Source: Ethanoligenens sp047722935
GTDB lineage: Bacteria; Bacillota; Clostridia; Oscillospirales; Ethanoligenentaceae
Assembly: GCA_047722935.1 (NCBI GenBank)
Contig: JBDNZS010000005.1
Span: 19,140-83,139 of the forward strand
Direction: 5' to 3'
DNA length: 64,000 bases
Positions within the stretch are counted from its first letter, which is position 1, and each line of letters begins with the position of its first letter. A model generated the notes under the pieces. That model saw nothing but the letters and a program-made list of their open reading frames with translations. It was not told where the DNA came from and did no database searches. The position numbers and the translations under genes are program-made. Positions 42,935 through 50,549 of this stretch are shown here, in pieces.

Positions 42935-42994
42935 GGTTTGTTTCCCTTGCTTTCTCCCAGTGTATATGGGTTCTCAAATCAGTCTATTCACAGA

Positions 42995-44098
42995 TCAATT
43001 GATAAATCTGACCGGTTCTGTCCCGGACGCCGCCACTGCAAACGTCACATCCGCAAACGCCGCGCCCAAACGCCGGGCAAGCACCGGACAAATCGGCTGC
43101 TCGGTGGCAAAATGCCCCGCCGCCACCAAATTCAGCTTAGCGGCGGCCGCCGCCAGCATATCCGAATGTTTAATTTCACCGGTCAAAATCGTATCCGCGC
43201 CGGATGCCGCCGCAACAGCCGTAAGTTCGCCGTCCCACGCGCCGCTGCATACGGCAACCGTTTGCACGGGACGCCCCGCATCGTGGAACGCCACACCCGC
43301 TGCCTGCAAACGCGCTTGGACATGACGTGCAAAAGCGTCCGGTTCCACCGGTGCATCTAAGCGTGCGACACGTCCGATCCCGTAAGGTTTTTGCAGAGCG
43401 GTATTCTCAAACAGATCGTAGGCAGGTACTTCATAGGGGTGCGCCGCTTTCATCGCTGTCACCACCGCGGCAGTATCGCGGGCGTCACAAACTGCCTCAA
43501 TGCACACCTCGTCCGCTACCTCCAGACGCCCCTGTACCCCAATATACGGATTTGCGCCCGCAAGAGGCCGGAAATAACCGGTACCATGCGCTTCAAACGC
43601 ACAGCTGTCATAGCCGTCATACCGTCCCGCACCCGCTTCTGCCATAGCCTCCCGCACGCACGCGGCGTGGGTCTCCGGCACATAAACGCGTATTTTTTGA
43701 AAAGAAAATACGCCGAGCGGCTGTAAGATGGCGGTTCGCTCCAAGTCCAACACCTGCAAAAGCACGTCATTCACGCCGCCCTCGGCGATATCGAGATTGG
43801 TATGCATACAGATAGCGGACAATCCGTGCCGTGCCAGCTGCCATACCGGTGCGGAAATTCCATCCGCGCGCAAATTTGAAATCGGATGAAAAATAACGGG
43901 ATGGTGGCTGACAATCAGCTGCGCGCCGACAGATACGGCTTCCTCGCAAACTTCGGAGGTGATATCCAACGCCACCAACGCCTTTTGCACCGATAAACTG
44001 CCGTCGCCCGCAAGCAGGCCGACATTATCCCATTTTTCAGCCAAATGTAAAGGCGCCCAGTTCCGTAACAGGGAAAAAATATTTTCTACCGTTGTCAT
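42995..44098 (-). CDS. Nif3-like dinuclear metal centre protein (YqfO type)
   Basis: A 367-residue protein of the Nif3/YqfO family with an inserted PII-like middle domain, as in Firmicutes. Metal ligands show in LIVSHHPVIFHP, CMHTNLDIAEGG and, at the C-terminus, GEIKHSDMLAAA. The start is the ATG at 44098, nine bases after TGGAGG; the frame is open far upstream because it runs antiparallel through trmK codons and is not coding there. It follows trmK by 31 bases, the standard gene pair. The enzymatic role, suggested as GTP cyclohydrolase-like, is unproven. Confidence 0.92.
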   Translation of the reverse strand: MTTVENIFSLLRNWAPLHLAEKWDNVGLLAGDGSLSVQKALVALDITSEVCEEAVSVGAQLIVSHHPVIFHPISNLRADGISAPVWQLARHGLSAICMHTNLDIAEGGVNDVLLQVLDLERTAILQPLGVFSFQKIRVYVPETHAACVREAMAEAGAGRYDGYDSCAFEAHGTGYFRPLAGANPYIGVQGRLEVADEVCIEAVCDARDTAAVVTAMKAAHPYEVPAYDLFENTALQKPYGIGRVARLDAPVEPDAFARHVQARLQAAGVAFHDAGRPVQTVAVCSGAWDGELTAVAAASGADTILTGEIKHSDMLAAAAAKLNLVAAGHFATEQPICPVLARRLGAAFADVTFAVAASGTEPVRFIN

Positions 44099-44129
44099 CC
44101 GCATTTTCCTCCACCGCAATACCCGCAGC

Positions 44130-44825
44130 CTAAGTGCAGACCGCTTCCACTGCCGCCTGCTCCAAACGGCTCGCAAGAGAAGCCCAATGTTCTGCCTGGG
44201 CGGCGCAGGTAGCAGAACACGCCAGTCCGGCGGCCTTTTTGCGCAAGCGGCTCGCCTGCCAGAGCAGATAGGCAGATGCGGCCGGGCCGCCTGTTTCAAG
44301 AAGGCGGCCCGCGATACAAAAGAAATCATCCGGTTCAAACGGCACACCGCCAAATCGCGCATTCATAACCAGATAATGTTTGTTGCCCTCCACCGCCGCG
44401 TCCTCATGCTCAATCACGAACCCTTCCCGGCACAAATAGGCGTGCAAAACCTCCTGTGCGGTCATTGGCTGCAAGATCAGCCGCACATCCGGCTGACGCA
44501 CCCAATCACTTCCCGATAGGATCGTAACAATCAAATCACCGCCCATGCCAGCAATAATAATATCTTGCGCCTGCACACCCGACAGTCCATCAGTCTGTAA
44601 CAAGGCCACGTTTTCCGCCGCGCCATACTGTGCCACAGTCCGCGCGGCGCGCGCAAGCGGTCCTGGACGCACATCACTCGCCAAAGCGGACGGATTGTGG
44701 CCTGAACAAACCAGCCACACCGGCAGATAAGCGTGATCAGTACCAACATCAGCCACCGTCGCACCCGGCCGAACAAACGATGCTGCCAGTTGGAGGCGCG
44801 CGCTTAACGGCGGCAATGCATTCAT
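44130..44825 (-). CDS. trmK: tRNA (adenine(22)-N(1))-methyltransferase TrmK
   Basis: A 231-residue class I methyltransferase: the SAM site is TVADVGTDHAYLP (about residues 22-34), followed by ASDVRPGPLARA and the catalytic-loop region IIIAGMGGDLI; RLILQPMTAQE and the C-terminal helical domain match TrmK (YqfN). It methylates A22 in the D-loop of tRNAs. The ATG at 44825 is preceded by AAGGAG. It forms an operon with the Nif3-like gene. Confidence 0.94.
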   Translation of the reverse strand: MNALPPLSARLQLAASFVRPGATVADVGTDHAYLPVWLVCSGHNPSALASDVRPGPLARAARTVAQYGAAENVALLQTDGLSGVQAQDIIIAGMGGDLIVTILSGSDWVRQPDVRLILQPMTAQEVLHAYLCREGFVIEHEDAAVEGNKHYLVMNARFGGVPFEPDDFFCIAGRLLETGGPAASAYLLWQASRLRKKAAGLACSATCAAQAEHWASLASRLEQAAVEAVCT

Positions 44826-44870
44826 AAAAGTCTCCTTGGCAGCACAATCCCGCCCGCAACACTCTCTAAC

Positions 44871-44908
44871 CAAAAAATAAATGCCATCCGGCACACCGGA
44901 TGGCATTT
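44871..44908 (-). terminator. Terminator of the DUF1858 gene
   Basis: A 13-bp stem (44896-44908 with 44879-44891, four-base loop) is followed on the minus strand by TTATTTTTTG. The stop codon of the DUF1858 gene is 18 bases before it. Confidence 0.85.
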
Positions 44909-44925
44909 TGTGTGCCTACGCAGCA

Positions 44926-45138
44926 TCAATTGGCAGCGCTGGTAGCTAGATATTCGTTGATTTTTCCAACCAGTTCTTCGCTGTCGGTGCCATGCACCAT
45001 ACAGGCTTCTTCAATGCTCTCACCGCGGGATGCCGGGCAACCCAAGCAATGCATTCCCATGCTGACGAAAAATTCTGCTGTCCCCATGTCAAGATCAAGC
45101 ACTTCGCCGATCAACGTTTGTTTTGTTACCTGTGCCAT
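44926..45138 (-). CDS. DUF1858 domain protein (hybrid-cluster-associated disulfide type)
   Basis: A 70-residue DUF1858 protein: VTKQTLIGEVLDLDMGTAEFF, then the conserved CLGCP (CxxC) and ESIEEACMVHG. These are small redox or iron-sulfur related proteins of anaerobes, often fused to hybrid cluster proteins. AAGGAGG precedes the ATG. It is followed by its own terminator. Confidence 0.93.
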   Translation of the reverse strand: MAQVTKQTLIGEVLDLDMGTAEFFVSMGMHCLGCPASRGESIEEACMVHGTDSEELVGKINEYLATSAAN

Positions 45139-45337
45139 TCAAGAAACCTCCTTGACTACTTTGCAACATCATGCAAAGACAATACCCTATCCTAATGCTT
45201 TTATTATACCCCAAAAATGTACGGTTTGCAATAGTCTGCTTCTATTCAAACCGGCATCCATTTCACTCGCTGTAAAAAACAAAAGAAACCCCGGAAAAAT
45301 CCGGGGTTCAAAATCAGTTTAAACAAAAGTGTCGGAA

Positions 45338-45616
45338 TTAGCGCTGCTCCTTGATTTTAGCGAAGCACTCACTGCAATAGACGGGCCGATCTTCTTTGGG
45401 CTGGAAAGGAACTTTGCACTCTTTGCCGCATGACGCGCAAACAGCAGTAAACATTTCACGCTGGGGCTTACCCGCGTTCTTACGAGCATCGCGGCAGGAT
45501 TTGCATCTCTGGGGTTCGTTGACGAACCCTTTCTCAGCATAAAATTCCTGTTCGCCGGCTGTGAAAATAAATTCCTCGCCGCACTCTTTGCAGATAAGTT
45601 TTTTGTCCTGGTACAT
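45338..45616 (-). CDS. Zinc-ribbon domain protein
   Basis: A 92-residue protein with an N-terminal ribbon (LICKECGEEFIFTAGEQEFY) joined to a Cys pair RCKSCR and a second CASCGK...YCSECF ribbon. This widespread clostridial family begins with the same MYQDKKL-type start; it may bind nucleic acid or act as a structural zinc protein. The ATG at 45616 has GCGAGG upstream and lies 31 bases after the tRNA-like element. The frame is open further upstream through that element but is not coding there. Confidence 0.88.
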   Translation of the reverse strand: MYQDKKLICKECGEEFIFTAGEQEFYAEKGFVNEPQRCKSCRDARKNAGKPQREMFTAVCASCGKECKVPFQPKEDRPVYCSECFAKIKEQR

Positions 45617-45647
45617 GCATTTTACCTCGCTTTGGAAATATAGAATT

Positions 45648-45714
45648 TGCCCAAGGACGGATTTGAACCGACACCTTTGAAAAAACCAACGCTCTTCCGT
45701 TGAGCTACTGGGGC
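45648..45714 (-). pseudogene. Degenerate tRNA-like element (67 bases)
   Basis: On the minus strand the sequence has a tRNA-like acceptor stem (GCCCCAG/CTTGGGC, one mismatch), a D stem GCTC/GAGC, and a perfect T-loop box (GGTTCAAATCC) with one mismatch in its stem. The stretch between D and T arms is about five bases too short and gives no proper anticodon stem, only TTG/CAA around a T6 loop. CCA is not encoded, unlike tRNA-Pro in this window. It is a decayed tRNA or a tRNA-like leader of the zinc-ribbon gene that starts 31 bases later. Confidence 0.55.
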
Positions 45715-46632
45715 ATTTGACCACTAAATATCTGCGACGGACTAACAAAGCTGTTTCCTGATCTTCTGCAACGTGTTATTTATCGTTTTAATCTGTGCGC
45801 AAAACACATCGGCCATGCCGACATAAAGAGCACCCAAAAGATACAGGCATAGAATCACACGCTTTTTGAAGAAAGACGAACACGCACAGCAACAACAAAG
45901 ATGCTGACGATTTCCTTGAAATAACAATTTCTTCAGAATCGGTGTTTTCTTTGGAAACAGCTAGTTGAGCATTGGTTTGATCATCAAGTGAAAATGCATG
46001 ATTGCGTGAAATTGATTTGCCACAGTCCTTATGGCGGGAACCATTCGCCGCCCAATACAATTATATGCACATGCACAAAAAGATATAAAAAGAAACACAT
46101 ACCTTTTGCACATTATATTAGCTGTAACAACAGGTGCCGTGTAAAACCAGACAAACAACAACATACAATCGATAATTCGTCCGGCAACACGATTCCCAAC
46201 TGATTTTATTCCGCTCCCGTTACAAACGTAACGTTTGTCGAAACCTTTTCTATCATACGGCATTTTTCAAAAATTGTCAAGTGAAACATTCCGATTTGCA
46301 AGAGCAAAACGGTGGATTCCCATGGTCTTTTTGTGCAATCTGCCAAACATTCACTGTGTTTTTGCCTGTTTAGTCAACATACGCGCCTCTATTCATTCTG
46401 CCCATACACGTCCATAATTTGGAAAACCATCCGGATGGCAAACCATCAACCAACCATTCCCTCGCGCACATTTTCAAGCAAAACAGCGGCATCAGATTTC
46501 TTTTTCAGAAAAAACGCGGTATAATAAAGTCATTATGCAGCCATTTTCCAAAGCTTATCGCTGGTTTGCTGGCTTTTCGATTACTACATCTTAACAGATT
46601 GCACCATTTTAGTGCATCAGGAGGTTCTATCC
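45715..46632. other. Gene-poor, AT-rich stretch
   Basis: About 900 bases between the tRNA-like element and the phosphatase gene with only short frames, none with a good ribosome site plus a recognisable protein. Two overlapping minus-strand frames (45742-45927 and 45788-46060) could be a frameshifted remnant, but I recognise no family. The last 40 bases include the AGGAGG site of the next gene. Confidence 0.5.
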
Positions 46633-47277
46633 ATGTATTTGGCCTGTATTTTTGATTTAGACGGTACTTTGGCGGATTCATTGCGGGACCTCGCCGAAGC
46701 ATCCAACCACGCGTTGGCTGCGCAGGGCTACCCCACACATGAGATCGAACGCTATCGGTATTTCGTGGGCAACGGCATCCCCAAACTGATCGAACGTGTC
46801 CTGCCGCAAGACGCCTGTACACCGGAAATTCTAAACCGCACACGAGCAATTTTTGACACGTACTATGAAGTGCATCGGTTAGACCACACCGCGCCATACG
46901 AGGGCATTGTTCCTTTACTTGATAGTTTGCATGAAAAAGGTGTCAAGCTGGCCGTTGTCTCCAACAAGCCGGATGTGTTTGCCAAAAAAATTGTCACCAC
47001 ATTATTTGGAGACCGATTCCATCCTGTTTTCGGAAACCGTCCGGATGTACCGCGCAAACCGGACCCCGCGGCCGCACTGGAAGCCGCAACCATGCTGGGT
47101 GTCCAACCGGAGGAATGCCTGTTTCTGGGCGACTCCGGCGTGGATATGAAAACTGCTGAGGCAGCAAAAATGACTGGGGTCGGCGTTTTATGGGGCTTCC
47201 GTGACCGCGACGAATTGCTTGAAAACGGCGCGAAACGGCTATTAGCTCGACCGGAAGAGCTGCTGGAGCTGTTTTAA
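46633..47277 (+). CDS. HAD-family phosphatase (phosphoglycolate phosphatase-like)
   Basis: A 214-residue HAD subclass IA hydrolase: motif I FDLDGTLADS, motif II VVSNKP, motif III Lys in RKPDP and motif IV LFLGDSGVDMKTA. It fits Gph/PpaX-like enzymes that remove phosphate from phosphoglycolate or pyrophosphate; the exact substrate is uncertain. The ATG at 46633 follows AGGAGG at ten bases. Confidence 0.92.
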   Translation: MYLACIFDLDGTLADSLRDLAEASNHALAAQGYPTHEIERYRYFVGNGIPKLIERVLPQDACTPEILNRTRAIFDTYYEVHRLDHTAPYEGIVPLLDSLHEKGVKLAVVSNKPDVFAKKIVTTLFGDRFHPVFGNRPDVPRKPDPAAALEAATMLGVQPEECLFLGDSGVDMKTAEAAKMTGVGVLWGFRDRDELLENGAKRLLARPEELLELF

Positions 47278-47390
47278 CCAGACCATTATCCAAGAAAAAA
47301 GATTGGGTACAAACCGCTGACCAGTCAGACACCGACGCCGGGGCATTTTTCCGCTTTGTAAGCCGGAGAAAGCGCCTCGGTGTCGGCGTG

Positions 47391-47672
47391 TCATGCCATT
47401 GGCTGCTGATATTTTTGACGCACGCTGGTGACCTGCGCCGCGTCTACCATCTGCATGGGATACCACCCGCGTTTTTGCATCTCGGTGTATAGTTCAGACA
47501 GAATCTCCTGCTCGTCTTTAAGCAATTCAAGAAATTCGTTGTGCAGATTGGGTGTAATGCTTTCACTGGCGGAAACATTGTACCTGAATGCCATCTCTTT
47601 TTGTGTCATCACGGCATCCGCGAGGATTTCTTTATCTCCCCATTGATTTTTGGTGTTATTTCCAAACGGCAT
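47391..47672 (-). CDS. Spore coat protein, CotF type
   Basis: A 93-residue protein with the CotF-like helical pattern: KEILADAVMTQKEMAFRYNVSASES, then LHNEFLELLKDEQEILSELYTEMQKRGWYP. These proteins form part of the spore coat and have a ferritin-like four-helix plan shared with a partner. The ATG follows AAGGAGG, twelve bases after the stop of the small companion gene, so both are one operon. Confidence 0.88.
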   Translation of the reverse strand: MPFGNNTKNQWGDKEILADAVMTQKEMAFRYNVSASESITPNLHNEFLELLKDEQEILSELYTEMQKRGWYPMQMVDAAQVTSVRQKYQQPMA

Positions 47673-47684
47673 GGTTCGCCCTCC

Positions 47685-47861
47685 TTACACAAGGTGGTTC
47701 AATAGACGGTTAAAATGGTCTTGATGCCTTGCAGACACCTGCTCAAATTTTGCTTTAAGCTGTGGGTCCGTACAAACGATTGAAAGAGACGCATACTTTT
47801 TTATCAAAACCTGCTCATCAGCCAGATGGCTATCCATCGCCTGCAATTCTCTGTCAGTCAA
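47685..47861 (-). CDS. Small spore coat-associated protein (58 residues)
   Basis: A short frame starts with TTG at 47861 behind GGGGAGAGG and ends with TAA at 47685. Its product has the pattern LTDRELQAMDSHLADEQ, LIKKYASL, CTDPQLKAKFEQ, ARHQDHFNRLL, which is typical of the small helical protein found next to CotF-type coat genes in Clostridia. It lies directly before the CotF gene, so both are probably made in the mother cell during coat formation. Confidence 0.8.
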   Translation of the reverse strand: MTDRELQAMDSHLADEQVLIKKYASLSIVCTDPQLKAKFEQVSARHQDHFNRLLNHLV

Positions 47862-48050
47862 TATCCTCTCCCCTTTCAGATTATAGGCCTTATTTTATTT
47901 TTCCGCGCAGACCGGTCAATATGCGTATGCTTCAGCAGACAACTGTACAAAAAAATTCCGCTGGAACAGCGGAAAAATTAAATGTGTTTGAACATCCACC
48001 CCGTCACAGACCTGTGTCACGGGCGAACTGACTCCATCCCGCGGGCGCTT

Positions 48051-48422
48051 TTATGTAATCTTTGCATTCCCGCGCGGGCCGCCAAGGCCAAAACTGATGG
48101 AGAGAGCCTGATTGATGCGCCGCATGGCAGGCGAATCAAGCGTTCCCATATGCTCTTTTAACCGCCGTTTGTCCAACGTGCGGATCTGTTCAAGAAGGAC
48201 GACCGAGTCCTTAGAAAGCCCGCACGATTCCGCATGGAGGTCGATGTGCGTGGGAAGCTTCGCCTTGCCAGTCTGGCTGGTGATCGCAGCCGCGATTACT
48301 GTTGGGCTGTATTTGTTTCCCACATCATTCTGCACAATTAAAACCGGGCGGATACCACCCTGCTCAGAACCTACAACAGGACTTAGATCCGCGTAATAAA
48401 TGTCACCTCTGTGTACTGTCAC
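48051..48422 (-). CDS. mazF: MazF/PemK-type mRNA interferase
   Basis: A 123-residue toxin of the MazF (EndoA/NdoA) type: it begins RGDIYYADLSPVVGSEQGG with the catalytic Arg in the IRPVLIVQND strand; AAAITSQTGKAKLPTH and SVVLLEQIRTLDK complete the family core, with a C-terminal 15-residue tail. It cuts single-stranded mRNA at short motifs. The GTG at 48422 is ten bases after GGAG. No MazE-type antitoxin gene precedes it. Confidence 0.93.
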   Translation of the reverse strand: MTVHRGDIYYADLSPVVGSEQGGIRPVLIVQNDVGNKYSPTVIAAAITSQTGKAKLPTHIDLHAESCGLSKDSVVLLEQIRTLDKRRLKEHMGTLDSPAMRRINQALSISFGLGGPRGNAKIT

Positions 48423-48693
48423 AGCTGCCACGCTCCGATTTCATTCTTTTAAACTTCTGTCCTTATTTTGCCCTAATTCCCACGTGTTATGCATCCTGCC
48501 GTTCATTTTTCCGTGCGGTCACGGCACCACGTACGGAAACGGGCATCAATCGCACGCCCTATATTCCAGTCTATTCGGCAATGGCGCAGAATGGGACAAC
48601 ACCCGGTAGCACCCTGTCCAAATCTGCATAGAATGTAGCAGGTGCAAATGCACCGAACCGTATTTTCCAAGACAATGAACGGGAGCTGATTTT

Positions 48694-48882
48694 ATGCCGA
48701 ATCTCGACTGCTGCTGCTCCAAACCGCCGTTTGTCCCAGAATGCCGCGCCTGCACAGACCAAGGCTGTAATGGCGTACGCTTTTTCCCGCAGGTAAGACG
48801 GGACTGCTTCTGGCCGGTGTTTACGCACCCCAGGTGGTTGTGCTGCAAAGTGCTCTACTGCTGCCATCGTTGCAGACGATGA
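48694..48882 (+). CDS. Possible small Cys-rich protein
   Basis: A 62-codon frame with an ATG seven bases after GGGAGCTG. The product has eleven cysteines, among them CCC near the N-terminus, CRACTDQGC in the middle and CCKVLYCCHRC near the end, plus a basic tail. No family is recognised. The spacing of cysteines would suit metal binding or a knot. The surrounding 48423-49077 region holds nothing else I can support, so this is a candidate only. Confidence 0.35.
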   Translation: MPNLDCCCSKPPFVPECRACTDQGCNGVRFFPQVRRDCFWPVFTHPRWLCCKVLYCCHRCRR

Positions 48883-49077
48883 ACTGAACCCTTCCACATA
48901 TTGAATCCTTACACAGCAATGCCGCCATATGGCGGCTACATAATGTCCGGGCCACATTGCAAATTCGTATGGATTATGCTAACATGAGACAAACAGAACA
49001 GCGGTCTCATGCCCACAATCAATAATAATCACCGGTTGATGGTGCAGACAGACTGAAAGAAAGGGGAGCGACCATCT

Positions 49078-49374
49078 ATGCAGGGTATCATTTTGCTGCT
49101 GGGTTTCACGGCCGGTACAGGCTTGATTTTCCACATCTTTTTCGAAAAATTTAACCTGCGCAAACGTTTTGCACCAAAAATGCAATGGTGGACGCCCGGC
49201 GCGCTCGTGCTTCTGTTTGTCTGCACAGCTATGCTTCTGGTGCGGCTGTTCACGGTGGTCGATCCACTCGGGCGGCTCTGGGTACTGTCGCACAGCATTG
49301 AAGGTATTTTTCTGGGATTCTGGATTGCGAGTGTGCCTGTTTTTTCACCCAACAAACGCTGGGACAAGCCTTAA
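49078..49374 (+). CDS. Small membrane protein of unknown function
   Basis: A 98-residue protein with three predicted membrane helices (about residues 3-20, 41-62 and 72-90) and a basic loop KFNLRKRFAPK. An AAAGGGGAG site precedes the ATG. I do not recognise a family. A stem-loop terminator follows after about 85 bases. Confidence 0.75.
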   Translation: MQGIILLLGFTAGTGLIFHIFFEKFNLRKRFAPKMQWWTPGALVLLFVCTAMLLVRLFTVVDPLGRLWVLSHSIEGIFLGFWIASVPVFSPNKRWDKP

Positions 49375-49459
49375 AACGACTATATTCAGCCATTTATGGT
49401 GCGCCGGACCAATCAGTGGAACGAAACTATTGGGAAAGCGCGTCCTATTTTTCCAATAC

Positions 49460-49504
49460 AATATGAACAGCTGCAGTTCACAATGGACTGCAGCTGTTCA
49501 TATT
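49460..49504. terminator. Bidirectional terminator
   Basis: An 18-bp perfect inverted repeat (49460-49477 with 49487-49504) between the convergent membrane protein and LysR genes. Confidence 0.75.
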
Positions 49505-49534
49505 CACTTTATCATCACAAAAAACGAGCGTCTG

Positions 49535-50452
49535 TCATTGCGGCAGGCGCTCGTTTGAAAGAATGGCTTCCATTTCCTCCAGATAGCATGATGCCAGGTG
49601 GCTCAAAGCCAATTTCCGGTGTGCAATCCAGCCCACAGTCATATGTTCTTTCACACGCAGCGGCACCGCCACAATTTCGGTGCCGTTCAGTTCCGCGCTT
49701 AAAATACCGGTGGATATCGTATATCCGTCCAGCCCGATTAAACAATTAAAAAGGGTGGCGCGGTCATTGACACGGATATTCTGCCGGTGGGAAAGTGTGC
49801 TGAGAATCTCCTCTGAAAAATGGAACGAATTATATTCCCCTTGCTCAAAAGACAGACAGGGCAGCTTTTCCAAGTCCTCCAGCGTAACAAACGGCTTTTT
49901 TGCCAGCGCGTTCTGCGCGCTCAAAAACACATGCGGAACGGCCTCAAAAAGCGGATGAAATGCCAAGTTGCTTTCATTGAACAATTTGTGCAGCACCTTG
50001 GCATTAAACGGGTTGATATACAGGATACCTAATTCACTCCGCAGATTTTTGACATCCTCAATAATCTCATATGTGCGCGTCTCACTTAGGGTGCAGTCGT
50101 AGGTGGTCAACCCCTGATGTCGTATCAACGCCACAAAAGCGCTTACCGCAAAGGCATAATGCTGCGTGGAGACGGAAAACTGCCGTCTGGCCGGTTTATT
50201 TTCCAAGTAGCGTTCTTCAAGCAGGCTCATCTGCTCGGTGACCTGCCGTGCATATCCCAAAAATTCCGCGCCTTCCGGTGAAAGGACAATGCCGCGGTTG
50301 GTGCGGATGAAAATGGTCACGCCAAGCTCGGTCTCCAACTCCTTGATGGCATTGGACAGACTGGGCTGCGTGATAAACAGGTGCTTGGCGGCCTCGTTGA
50401 TAGACCCGCAATGTGCAATTTCAATCGCATATTTTAACTGTTGCAGGGTCAT
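49535..50452 (-). CDS. LysR-family transcriptional regulator
   Basis: A 305-residue LysR: a winged HTH at the N-terminus (IEIAHCGSINEAAKHLFITQPSLSNAIKELE), the LGVTIFIRTNRGIVLSPEGAEFL wing, and an effector domain of about 210 residues. It begins MTLQQLKYA like CysL/CysB-type relatives in Firmicutes, and it lies next to cysS-cysE, so a link to sulfur or amino-acid metabolism is possible but unproven. No divergent target gene is adjacent. Confidence 0.93.
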   Translation of the reverse strand: MTLQQLKYAIEIAHCGSINEAAKHLFITQPSLSNAIKELETELGVTIFIRTNRGIVLSPEGAEFLGYARQVTEQMSLLEERYLENKPARRQFSVSTQHYAFAVSAFVALIRHQGLTTYDCTLSETRTYEIIEDVKNLRSELGILYINPFNAKVLHKLFNESNLAFHPLFEAVPHVFLSAQNALAKKPFVTLEDLEKLPCLSFEQGEYNSFHFSEEILSTLSHRQNIRVNDRATLFNCLIGLDGYTISTGILSAELNGTEIVAVPLRVKEHMTVGWIAHRKLALSHLASCYLEEMEAILSNERLPQ

Positions 50453-50549
50453 TTATCCACCCCCTGTGTGCCGCCCCCCGGCAAAGCCGTCTGGGGGATA
50501 CCGGCGCTTCCGTGTCTTTCCCCTGTCTGCCTAAAGCCGCACGGCATAT

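Noticed and set aside
44099..44362. Possible N-terminal extension of the Nif3-like protein
   Set aside because: The frame is open by chance through trmK; the extension is Arg/Cys-rich without family similarity and the true start has a good ribosome site at 44098.
45742..46060. Small Cys- and Leu-rich minus-strand frames
   Set aside because: Two overlapping frames could be a frameshifted gene, but neither has a ribosome site or a recognised family.
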